Source of the DNA: Byssochlamys sp. IMV 00236
Lineage: Eukaryota > Ascomycota > Eurotiomycetes > Eurotiales > Thermoascaceae
Assembly (NCBI GenBank): GCA_001931875.2
Contig: MSJH02000031.1
Span: forward strand, 1-22,047
DNA length: 22,047 nt
Direction of reading: 5' to 3'
The notes beneath the pieces are model-generated. The model was not told the DNA's origin. It ran no database searches and saw only the letters and a list, made by a program, of their open reading frames with translations. Made by a program: the position numbers and the translations under genes. The first letter of the stretch is position 1; each line of letters opens with the position of its first letter. This document shows positions 1 through 9,897 of this stretch, one piece after another.

Positions 1-1134
1 TTTTTTTTTTTTGTGTGTTTTGTATTATTCCCTTTCTTGAATCTGTGGCTCAAAATGACAAAAATGGAAATCTTTACTTGCTTTTATTTGCTTTTTCTTT
101 TCTTTTGTTTATTCTTACTCACGTGATGCTTATTCTCTTTTTTTTTTTTTTTTAAAAAAAAAAGATAAATATGCAAACCAAGTTGATTTTGAAATAAAAG
201 ACACATTAATGTTCACAACAAGCCCATGAGGCTTGTGTTTGATAATTTACTAAAAACACAAAAAAAATAGGTTTGATCTACCGCCTATTTATTAGACAAT
301 GCATCAGTGTCATTTGATGTTTATTAGCACCGAAAATGAAAAAAGGAGCAATGAAAGATGGGATCAAAAATAGGCTTCATATTGTTATTAATCAACTTGA
401 TCGTGTTTTATTAGATCTTATTCATTTGCTGACAGGCGTGTTTTCCCTTTTATATAATTGCAATTGATGAACTGAGATTTTTCATTTTACTCAAAAAAGC
501 AAATTAATTGTTAATTACCCGTGTTATTTCAAACTATTGCAAATAAGAAGGAGTGATCATGTTACATGTGGACTTGTTATAAAATTAAAGCAGATGGTGC
601 ATAATTAGACAAATCACACAATCTCTACTGGATTTAAGTTTATTCATGAATAGACTTGAGTAAAGATAAAAAGCATACTCTTATTATGATAGAATGTGAC
701 TATAAGATAGTTATAAAGAAGAGAGAAGGCTCAGAAGCTTATAAGGATCGTTCATAAATACAAAAAAGACTTGATATATTATAGATACGAAAAATGATAA
801 ATGTGTTTGAATGAATGTCAGCTGTCAAGTTAGAATAATATCGTATGATCCAGTTCACTACGGTTGTTGTCTTGGAAATAGTGCTCAACTCCCCATCCGA
901 GTGTCAGATATGAACTGTCATTGTTCTCTAATCTCTATGTGTTAGGAGGGGTCTAAGTGAGATGCTCTTGCCAATTTATAGCAATAATACATGATGTTGA
1001 TATTAAGAATCAAAGTAAAAGCTTTATCCTAATAATTTACGATTGTAACCAATCGTTCAATTCCTTTCAAATAAATGACTTGAGTATGAGGGGGGTATGG
1101 TTTATTTAAAAGAAAAGAAAAAAAGTGCAAATAT
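1..1134. other. Intergenic, AT-rich; no gene recognised
   Basis: The stretch opens with a T12 run at the contig edge and has further T and A runs near 139-163. I see no open frame with recognisable protein similarity on either strand, and no tRNA-like or rRNA-like sequence. It lies downstream of the kinase gene on the minus strand, so its right-hand part should hold that gene's 3' untranslated region. Positions 840-960 are richer in GC than the surroundings but show no frame I can name. Confidence 0.6.
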
Positions 1135-2940
1135 CTATACTACAGCATCAATAGGTTCATCCATTTGATCTTCTACTTCTCGGACAGTGTGATTGGGTTG
1201 TTCGTCAAAGTTATGGTATCTACATCATAGGAAGGCCATCCAAAAAGCAGGGGGCAAATACTCATAAATTATCTACCTTTTTTTATTGCTTTTTTAATTG
1301 TAAAATATTTACATTAAGGGTTCGTCGCTATTGGATAATCTATTCAAGTGCAAATATACATCTGTTCCATAACTAAAATTCAAAAATAAGTCTGATTGTC
1401 ATATTTCTATAGCCTTTTTCTTTACCCTTCCATAGAAATCAATTTCAAATCACCACCAAAATACCTTGCATACTATATAAATCATATAAGTCATTGTCAT
1501 AAACATTTATCCTTTTTTTTTTTACCAGTCTTGAAATAGGTAAACCATAGCCAAATCCTGCCATAGGCGCCTTAAAATCACTTTGATTAAATCCTGGCTC
1601 TAATTCCTGAGCTTGAGCCGTCGTATACTAAAATAATATATTAACATCATACACACACTTTATCATTTTACTTTATCGATTACCATATAAGTCCAAACAA
1701 GTGGAATTCCCGAACGAGGAATACCTCCGCCTTCATCCGAAATCTTGATTGTGATATCTTCTTTACCATGTGCAATCACCAATTTGATCGGTGGATACTC
1801 ATCTTCATAATCAGGTCCGTATCGCTCCACAACAGCACGAAGCGAGTTCTTGAGCAGTTCAAACAACATATGGTTCAAATGAGACGGCACATACATGAAC
1901 TCGATATCACCTGGGCAAAACATATGGACTTCGGGTGCCTTGAACAAACCGTAATGGTCCTCACATATGAATTTCGCATTATCGATCGCGTCCTGCGCGA
2001 CTTCACGTATATTGGTCTTTGTACATATCACACCCACATAGTTCTTTCTTGATGGTCCTCGATAAAGTGCAACGTGTTGACCTAAGCTCGCTTGTGTTAT
2101 CAATTGTTGATTCTTCTCCCTTTTTTTTTGTCTTGTTACCTATGAGCATACGAATGCCAATACGTGACATATAAAATCGATCAAGGAATCTCTGTACTTC
2201 TGTGTCAATCAAGGGTGAATTCAAATGCTCCTTATATTCCAATATACCCTGTGCCATAGTTGTCACAACAGGGTCATGTCTTCTCTTGACTCGTTCAATT
2301 GTCTTTACAAATTGGTCGGTATATTCTATAATCTCTGGTGAACATTCCACATCATATGCATTACTGTAATATCTAGAGAGTACTTTGAGTACTATATTTT
2401 TAATAAAAAAAATAATATTTTACCTGTGTCCACTGGGCATGGCCCGGTGCAGGCTAGATTGTGGTTGGATCACGTTAGCCAAAGATGGGTTGGGAATACT
2501 AGGGGGTAGTTCTTCTATTTTTGAGTATAGTTGTTCCTTCATCTCGTTGGATATCTGTGGTGTCTTTAGTTCGATAAGGTCTTGAAAGGACTGTGCATAC
2601 CAATGTTTGACTTTGATGATAGAAGGCATCTTACTCAAGTTCCTTGGTAGCTCGTCCAGTTCTTTCACACGGTGTGCTAATCGAATAGGTAACTCCTCTA
2701 TATTCGATCATTAGCTTTTCATTTATGTATACTTGAATATTATTACCATGTAAGAATTGACTAGCCTTAAATAATGTTGCCTTTGATGGTTTCTGTCCTA
2801 TACATTGATCAGAGAAAAGTTTAAAAAGTAGTTAAAGTGCGCATACCAAACATGACCATTTGACGAAGGGAGACACCTGTTTGAGGAAACTTGGCAAAGT
2901 ATTTTATTTTATCATAAAGTTGTGGTGACAGTGGAAGCAT
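1135..2940 (-). CDS. Mitochondrial pyruvate dehydrogenase kinase family protein
   Basis: It phosphorylates and inactivates the E1 subunit of the pyruvate (or a related 2-oxo acid) dehydrogenase complex in the mitochondrial matrix. Exons read on the minus strand: 2847-2940, 2747-2797, 2424-2697, 2140-2363, 1684-2081, 1526-1627, 1426-1472, 1309-1372. They close in frame at 417 aa, normal for the family. The N-terminal half is the helical PDK domain (for example MAQGILEY). The GHKL ATPase half has the N-box ELLKN (E289, N293), the G1 box DEGGG (D330) and the G2 box GFGYG (about 371-375). No strong mitochondrial presequence is visible. The first stop is at 1309-1311. A GT-AG intron from 1312 to 1220 would skip it and add exon 1135-1219, giving 444 aa, so the C-terminus is uncertain. 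PDK rather than BCKDK is my best guess. Confidence 0.92.
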
Positions 2941-2968
2941 TTTTTAATAAGGAAAGAAGAAAAAGGAG

Positions 2969-3000
<32 letters not shown>

Positions 3001-3116
3001 GTAAAGATGTGTGTGTGTGTGTGGCAGTTTTTAAAAAATGTTGAGTCATTGACATTCAAATTTTACATGTGATTCGCTCTTAATTTTTTACCCCACATTA
3101 CCGTTGGAACCCGAAG
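2941..3116. repeat. A26 run and short (GT)n between two tandem genes
   Basis: The 176-bp gap between the kinase start codon and the GPI16 stop codon holds an A26 run (2969-2994) and a GT dinucleotide tract (about 3009-3023). It must contain both the kinase promoter and the GPI16 3' end. Homopolymers like this are also where read or assembly errors concentrate. Confidence 0.85.
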
Positions 3117-4986
3117 TTACACAGGTGTAAAATTACGTATGAGCAAGTTAAAGACGGATCCAAAGAAGAGAGCAATGACCGTACAAGTGAGTGTAATCAC
3201 ATTATAAGGCATACTAAAATCTGGTGTAGGCAGTACGACCAAGAGTGTGTCCGTATAGATTCGCCTACAAATAAATCAATACACATTTCAACTCAATGTG
3301 ATGGGCAACTTACATCAAATTCTGTTCCGAGTCCCATGTGCTCAAGACGGCAGAGCTAAAGGAGAGTGTTAGTAAGTTTTATAAACTGCATTTCTATTAT
3401 TACCCAATATCAAATCCTCTATTAGCATCTGGTCTGTGTTCTGTATACTTTAAAAACACCTTGTCGAAATCAAGAGACATGGTAACAATCGAATCTGGTG
3501 GTAGTAATAACTCACATTCAAGCGTACTAGGTCTTCCTCTGTCAATGGCAGGTTGATAATACATTTGTTTCACTACATCATGATCATCCTTGCCTATGAC
3601 GTTTACTTTGAATGTATGCATATACAGTTTAAGGTACCATGGTATTGAGTCATAATAGATGACTGGAACAGACTCTGTTTTATGTCTGTTATACATTGTA
3701 ATCTTTAATCCTCCTCTTTCTTGCCCATAACCAGTAAAATAACGCTGAGCATATATCACTGGTCTTTTAGGTTCAAGTGCTGCATATATGTTAACCATTA
3801 ATCATTGAGAGAAAAAGAGGGGACTTACGATATTCAAATGCGCGTTCATGATGCCACGTCATGCCAATATCTAAAGGTGCCTGAGACAAGTCATAGCTCA
3901 TCATGGTACCATTCACATATGGCTGGGGCCTTGGGTCATACCCCTCGCCCGCATTGGCCACGTCTACCATTACTTTACTTTCTTTGGCGAGTGGGCAAGC
4001 CTTGTTTAATTGACGATCAAAGATGCCCATTAATGACCAATCCCGACGACCCGTTTCTCTTACGGGATCCATGACGGAAGTAATTGTTTGAACCAACTCC
4101 AGTCTCTGCTCACTGCATGATTCATCCTATGTGTCCATTAGATGTGTTTACCAAATCAAGAAAAGTGCTTACTAAGCAAATAGAAGTTGCATGAATGGCC
4201 ATGGTGTGAAAATTTGAATTGTATAGCTTGTGAGGATTGAGTAAGACAGCCATGCCAGACTAAATTAGGTTAGTATACAGGACCATTTGCCAATGTGACA
4301 CCTTACCTTTGCTTTACAGGGCAACAGCTTGATCCAAGGTGTCAAATTCTCTGTACAGACGTTTTCATGAGGCAATGATCCATATCGTAACTGTTCGTTC
4401 TTTTGATCATGCTGACTAGATTGAAAGCTGAGTCTGGGTTCAGTTGTCATGGTTTCGTCTATGAAATTGAATGATGCACAAAATAAGCCTGATAATGTGT
4501 TGGTCAGTGTCTTCCATTTGGTATCTACACTGCATAAAGTGAATACTTGATCATATGTCTGATTTTTCTATCCCCACTTACTCTCCATTGTCTTTGATCC
4601 ATGCCCAAAGCTCCACTCCTGTTCCTGAAGATAGCGTAGGTGGGTATCCCCATTCTTCATAATTCCAACGTCCCTGAGTGAACGAGAGATGCATCTCACT
4701 CACTGTATGGGAATCAAGGACTTGGCCGATAGCCTTTGGGTATAATCCATAGTCTGACACTATTCAAATGTTCAATTAAAGAGGACACAAAGATCAATTA
4801 AATAGTCGCTTTACGTGGCATAGATGCATTCATTTTTGTTTTGAATTCAAAGTGAGCCAACAGTTTACCATCAGGCAAATGGCGAAATGTAAGGTTCTCA
4901 TCATATTGTTCATTCTCTAATAGCTGTCCTTGAATGACACTAATGCTGCATGATAATAATGCCCATATCTGTAACAACAATAGCAT
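3117..4986 (-). CDS. GPI16: GPI transamidase subunit GPI16 / PIG-T
   Basis: It is a subunit of the ER-membrane complex that cleaves the GPI signal peptide and attaches the GPI anchor. Exons: 4815-4986, 4582-4759, 4307-4529, 4173-4259, 3829-4126, 3404-3779, 3314-3355 (a 42-nt microexon) and 3117-3264. They close in frame at 507 aa, somewhat shorter than human PIG-T (578). Visible features: an N-terminal signal peptide ([11 protein letters not shown]); the conserved stretches [21 protein letters not shown] and [33 protein letters not shown]-like SIPWYLKLY; and the C-terminal [12 protein letters not shown] followed by one membrane helix. The cysteine in VCTENLTPW (about C175) matches human PIG-T C182, which is disulfide-linked to the Gpi8/PIG-K catalytic subunit. 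An in-frame ATG at 5064 would put 26 residues before the signal peptide, so I chose 4986. Confidence 0.95.
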
Positions 4987-5069
4987 TACGGAACAAAGGA
5001 AATTGTAAAAAAAAAAAAAAGAGAACAAGTGAGGGAGTTTAAACCCTTTCTCTCTTTTTTTCAAATTAG
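4987..5069. promoter_or_regulatory. Divergent promoter of GPI16 and TBC1D20-like gene
   Basis: Only 83 bp separate the two start codons, which point away from each other. The gap holds an A14 run (about 5008-5021) and a CT-rich stretch but no clear TATA box. Both genes act on the early secretory pathway, so a shared bidirectional promoter is plausible; this is inferred from position only. Confidence 0.5.
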
Positions 5070-6534
5070 ATGAAGCGAAAACAAAAGAATAGACGAAAGC
5101 AAGTAAAAAAGAGACAAGACAAGATTGCAGCTTATGAAAATGAGGAATTTAAGGATATTTTCAAAATTAACCAAGCTTTGAGCATGAAGGATTATGGATT
5201 GCTCAGAGAGATTGGAAGACAATCTGGGTTTGTGAGTGACCCAGTGAGAAGAAGAGTATGGTGAGTGTCTATGTGTACATATATATATAATATATTTATA
5301 TATATTATCTAGGCCCTTTTTATTACATTATTCCGAAAGAAAAGTCAAGAGAGAGGGTTCTTTGAATAGTAAGCGACTTTTAGTTGTATATTTGATATTT
5401 TAATGCCTTTTTTAAAAAAGTACCGCATAAGGATGAAGAACAAGTCAAACTGGACGTCGCACGATCCTTCAACGCATACCCAAAAAGTATATATACACAA
5501 CTACAGAAATCAATGAATGTCTTTATAGACTAAGCATGTGATAGACATAGACGATCAGGAGAAAGAAAAGCTACAGGGCCAACTTCACCGAGTGATCATT
5601 CACGTTTTACGATCTTACCCGTCATTGCATTATTATCAGGTAAGAAAAAAGACGGGAAAAACTCGTTCGATTTTTTGTTGAATTAGGATGATAGGGATTC
5701 CATGACATCTGTTCTGTATTTTTACTTTTATTTGGTGAGAAATACGCATGTCAATTGATGGAGCGTGTGGCTCTGTTTTATCTGAGAGACGCCATGTTTG
5801 CCACCTTGGAGCCTGTGATGAAGCAGCTGACAATGATTGATAGCCTCATTCGACTAGAGGATAATGAATTATATGAATTTATAATGGAGTAGGACAAACA
5901 TATATTCCAGAAAAGCACATGTGAATTAATTCGAATCCATAGAGCAGGTGTCTTGCCTTACTATGCTCTCTCATGGGTTATAACCTGGTATAGTCATGAT
6001 CTGAGCGATCTTGAAAAGATAGCTCGACTCTTTGACCTCATTTTATCCTCTAATCCACTCATGCCAGTCTATGTCGCCGCGGCAACAGTGATATCCAAAC
6101 GCAAGCAGGTGCTCGCACTTCCCTGTGACACAAGCACGGTCCACAGTTTCTTGACAAATCTTGCTTCTGATACAGATATTGATGCTGTCTGCGAACAAGC
6201 ATATGTACTTGAGGCTCAATATGGTGTACATGAACTTCAATCTCTCAGTACGATTCCTCTAGATCAGTTTTCTGTCGTCAACCGGTTTGAACAGGATTAT
6301 TTGTCGATTGACACATTAGAGAAATATAATGAAAAAGTCTCCGAAGTGATACGAATAACAAGACAAGAAAAATATGATAAACCGATTGAATTAGCCGCGA
6401 TAAAGCCACATGAGGCAACTCAATCAATGCTGAACAAACTATTGATGCACAAGGAGATGTATACAGTATTTACTATTGGGGCAAGTTTAAGCATCCTTGC
6501 ATTTTGGATAGCAAATTCAGGACTAATAAGGTAA
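5070..6534 (+). CDS. TBC-domain Rab GAP, TBC1D20/Gyp8 type
   Basis: It stimulates GTP hydrolysis by an early-secretory Rab (Rab1/Ypt1 for this family) from the ER membrane. Exons: 5070-5260, 5313-5368, 5421-5486, about 5529-5639, 5695-5888, 5943-6534. The product is about 402 aa, the same size as human TBC1D20 (403). The TBC dual-finger motifs are visible: the arginine finger in LDVARSF (about R97) and the glutamine finger in HYYQGFHDI (about Q141), then LSWVITWYSHDLSD and NPLMPVYVAA. A hydrophobic C-terminal helix ends at the stop (LSILAFWIANSGLIR), so it is tail-anchored like TBC1D20. The 5' end is basic (MKRKQKNRRK). The join 5486/5529 is one base out of phase: exons sum to 3n+1, with an A5 run at 5482-5486. 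This is either a base error, a true indel or a splice I did not resolve. Confidence 0.88.
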
Positions 6535-6598
6535 AGGCTGCACATAAACACAAATATAAATAGCAACACTCAAATTTATTCTACAGAGAATGGATGAT

Positions 6599-7864
6599 CT
6601 AAGTACTTTTTCTACCCAAAGTCGAAACCATATCCCATCGAGGCTCTGGTGATTTTTGACATTCAGTAACTAGTTGTTGTAAAAATGCTGGATATTGTTC
6701 AGTTGTTAATCCTAAATGATCTTGTAAAAAGGGTTGGCATCCTTTAAAAATATGTTTAATGTCCCACAAAAATTCGCGACTCAAATGATCAGGACGAGCT
6801 TAAGGGAAGGAGGGTCAATATATTTATGTACTTGTCATCTCGATATTTTACCTGGATATGTATGCTTTTTTACACAAGAGAGAATGTCAAACCCTGCTTC
6901 TTGCATGATGTCCTTTATTTTATCACAAATAGCAGGTTCTTGATTTCGTTCTATTAGCCTTTGTTCAACTAGAACAAAAATGAGTTTACAAATCTTCATT
7001 ATCCGACATTTACTTACACACTTGACTCGCCCATTGTACAAACTGATTTCCAAGAAGCTGGATAAAATGATGTTTATATCACTCGTTTTTGTTCCGAATT
7101 TTTTGTCTTACCAGCATACTAGCCTCTCTTGAATGAAAGAGACCACCTGGTTTCAGGATACGATGAATTTCTTTCATGAGGGGTAACCATTGATCTTTCT
7201 TTAATGCTAAAATAAATAAACTGAAGTTGACCATGTCAAATGAGTTATCTTCAAAGGGTAAACCCTCTAATACATTCGAGACTTGAAAGGTAACATTGGC
7301 TGGTCTGATATTCGTTGGGAATACATCGCACATGTCTATCCCGATAAACTCGCTGTTGGGGTATTCTGTGGCCATATCCTTTTTATATATATATGGTTAA
7401 TAAATAGAATATCAAATCTATCATGACATCTACCATAATCCACGTGCCTGGTCCGCATCCTAAATCGAGAATCTTTACTCCTTTTTCAAAATCAAGTATT
7501 TTAAAGGCTACTTGGGGTATATTTCTGTCCAACGAGTGTCAGCAAGTTCTATTATTATTTTTGTCTTTTTTTTTTTACCCCTCGAATAGTGTTTTCAAGG
7601 CAAAGTGTTGCTATTGAAAGTGTTAGATTATATCATCAAACTCATGGTTCATCTTACTCCAACAAGTCTATCCATCTCTTCTTCGTCACTTGGTAACCAG
7701 TAAACAGAATTAGGGTCACTATGAAACTTTCTTCCACTGAGTATGACACTGTCCGATGAATTTGATGTAGTAGGTGATTTATGTATTATCGATGGGCATT
7801 CTTTTTCTTTCTTTGATTGTACTGATGACACTCGCTTTCTTCTGTGTGAAATGTTGGCGCCCAT
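6599..7864 (-). CDS. SAM-dependent methyltransferase, class I (fungal family)
   Basis: A predicted soluble class I methyltransferase; its substrate cannot be told from sequence. Exons: 7658-7864, 7579-7610, 7434-7524, 7112-7378, 7018-7057, 6852-6968, 6599-6798. They close in frame at 317 aa. The SAM-binding motif I is LDLGCGPGTW (about 99-108), followed by EFIGIDMCDVFP (the acidic residue expected at the end of strand 2), NVLEGLPFEDNSFDMV (motif II region) and ILKPGG (motif III). The N-terminal 65 residues are basic and serine-rich, probably disordered, ahead of the fungal signature YWLPSDEEEMDRL-QHF. I placed the start at MGANISHRR (7864) because the longer frame reads through a poly-A/GA tract in the presumed 5' UTR. 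It converges with the TBC gene with a 64-bp gap. Confidence 0.86.
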
Positions 7865-7893
7865 TTGATAAATATATTTACAAGAGGGGAAAA

Positions 7894-7947
7894 AGAGAGA
7901 GAGAGAGAGAAAAAAAAAAAAAAAAAAAAAAAAGAGAGAGAGAGGAG
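7894..7947. repeat. Purine tract: (GA)n, A24, (GA)n
   Basis: GAGAGA repeats flank an A24 run (7910-7933). The tract lies about 30 bp upstream of the methyltransferase start codon, so it is in its promoter or 5' UTR as a CT/T tract on the coding strand. It produces a low-complexity false extension (LFFFFFFFFL) in the open frame. Confidence 0.9.
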
Positions 7948-8049
7948 AGCTCATTTTTCTCATCATACATGCCTGTATTTTAAGTTGTGCAACTCACTTT
8001 ATTGTCTATAAAGGTACACAAACTAACCCAAGCAAAAAAAAATTTTTTT

Positions 8050-9160
8050 TCAAGGTAAATATAGTTTATGCTTTGCAATATAATCTATGACTGGGTTGGG
8101 TAATAAATACTTGATGGACATGCCTCTCTTGACAAACAGTCTAAGAAATAGATGAACACTGTGGTTTCCTTCTTATTTATGAGTTTTTTTTTTTACCTGA
8201 CTTTGGTTGAACTAATATCATTGTGAATCAATTGTTTAATTATAACAACATTTTTCTATTTGAAAATTATATTTATATATTATTAAATGCATAAACACGC
8301 ATAAGTCAATTTTACTTACCCTGTGTTCATAAAGCACGTCATGCGATAATAAAAATCCATAGACATCTGTGCCTGTTCTTTCAATAATCACACATCCATA
8401 ACCACCCACGATATGATGAAGCTACAATAAAATAATTAATAAGTTTATTTAAAAAAAAAAAAAACATCAACTTACATCCTCAGAAGACCAAACACCAGGA
8501 TGTCCAAATGAAGCGATCAAATCACCACCAGCCAATAGCATGATTTTTATCCTTTTTGTCTCGCCTGTAAATAATATGATTGAATATTATAATTCTCTCG
8601 CTTTGTTTATTTTTACCTGAGCTCATCTTTATTCCTTTTCCAACTTCATTTAGTTCATGATCGAAATGGTCTAGTACAACAGCTGTTCGTTGATAAACGT
8701 TTTGCCGTGACTCCCAAGGATCTACCATTAGCCAGTCTGAGGTACTATCCACGGCAAGCTGACACATGTTGACTCGATGATGAGCTTCCGCCAAACCCTC
8801 CTTTGCATATGTGTCGGATACAGGTGAATAATACCCCGCAACAAGTTCGTATTCCTTATTTTCACGAAAATGGTCCTTGGCCATTTCTTTTTTTTTTTTT
8901 ATGTTTTGTTATTTCCTTGATCATCTTTATATTCCTTTTTGAATATGGACTTACCAAACATGCGTAAATGGAGATACGTAATGGGTGAATAAGAACCACA
9001 GGCTACGATAACAAGCGGTGTCTTGTTTTCGTCTACTCTTTTTGTTATGCTTTTTTGTTAGAGTGATTCCTTGTTATATATATATACCTTTCATTGTCTT
9101 TGGTATCTTTTCTCTAGGAAAGTGATATTCTCCTTTTACTCTATCATCAATAGATGTCAT
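8050..9160 (-). CDS. NMA1: Nicotinamide/nicotinate mononucleotide adenylyltransferase
   Basis: It joins NMN (or NaMN) with ATP to make NAD (or deamido-NAD), the shared last adenylation step of NAD synthesis. Exons: 9088-9160, 8955-9035, 8617-8886, 8476-8564, 8320-8421, 8197-8255, 8050-8140. They close in frame at 254 aa, near the size of human NMNAT3 and shorter than yeast Nma1. The nucleotidyltransferase signature is GSYSPITYLHLRMFE (about residues 38-52; histidine about 47), matching GxFxPxTxxH. The second ATP-binding motif is ISSTKVR (about 219-225). Between them are AGYYSPVSD, WLMVDPWES and LLAGGDLIASFGHPGVW, all typical of eukaryotic NMNAT. The start at 9160 is the first ATG giving the complete fold. 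The gene symbol is by orthology to yeast NMA1/NMA2. Confidence 0.95.
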
Positions 9161-9865
9161 GACAAATTACTAATTAAAAAGCAAACTTTGGACTTTTTTG
9201 TTTTGGCTGTAGATAAATAACTATAGAATCAATCTGATTTTCATTGGTTGACTTTTTTGTTCCAGTTCTGGTTAACGCTGGTTAGCCTATACATCATTAC
9301 TGGAAGTGCATCTTGACCTTCAGATTGAACAGTCAAACTATCATCGTGTGCACCATCCTAGCTATCTGGCATTGTCACTGACGCTACATATTCGATGGTC
9401 ATACTTTCTAGCCTAGTCGAGCTGCTGCCAGAGCGATATAGAGTATAGACGGATTCATGTGGAGAATTCCTATCTCAAGAAGCTTCAGTCATTTTCTGCG
9501 ACCTAGAGCAATCTCCTGCTTTATTACTTTCGTTTACTGTTGCATTCGCTCCTAAATCCACACTATACGATTACAAATTGTATGAAATACACCTTTTCTC
9601 AAAACGTTGTCGCACTTTTCATACAAATATGTATTATATAAGTATATTCCCTCTGGCAGTACTTGAATGAGCAACTCCTTGATTTAAATATAAGCTGATG
9701 CTTAGCTTTCTTATAAAAATGCCTTTTTTCCCTCTTTGTATTTCCTCTCTTTTAAAACAAAACCAACTACGGGGAAGACAGTTAATTTACCTACAGTCAT
9801 ACCGAACTAGTGTTCGTACTATGCAGAAATTTAAAATTATCAGACATCTTTAACTGTAGCAATCT
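9161..9865. other. Gap with weak coding relic and structured 3' flank of Fanzor
   Basis: This stretch contains the NMNAT promoter, a GC-richer patch at about 9290-9560, and the hairpins listed separately at 9791-9897. On the minus strand 9241-9573 is open except for one TGA and one TAG over about 111 codons, reading as a serine-rich polypeptide. On the plus strand about 70 codons are also open (about 9450-9670). I recognise neither, and two open frames in opposite strands weaken both. Confidence 0.4.
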
Positions 9866-9897
9866 TTATCCCCGAAGGGAAACCGTGTTCATTACGG
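9791..9897 (-). ncRNA. Candidate omega-RNA (fRNA) region of the Fanzor relic
   Basis: Read on the minus strand, the end of the Fanzor frame runs into several hairpins. CCGT/ACGG encloses 7 nt (9883-9897). TCCC-TTCG-GGGA (9869-9880) is a perfect 4-bp stem with a C-G-closed UUCG tetraloop directly before the stop codon. A larger fold has the outer stem CTACAGT/ACTGTAG (9791-9797 with 9853-9859) around CATA/TATG and the inner CGAAC-ACTA-GTTCG (9803-9816). TnpB and Fanzor elements encode their guide RNA scaffold over and just past the 3' end of the nuclease gene, which is exactly this position. Function is inferred from position and pairing only. The host gene is broken, so the RNA may be dead too. 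Confidence 0.4.

Noticed and set aside
4984..5064. Longer GPI16 start at 5064
   Set aside because: It would bury the signal peptide behind 26 residues translated through a poly-A tract, and leave almost no space for the divergent promoter.
7774..7983. Plus-strand frame with a hydrophobic start and a KKKK/RERE tail
   Set aside because: The tail is the translation of the GA/poly-A tract and the rest is antisense to the methyltransferase 5' exon.
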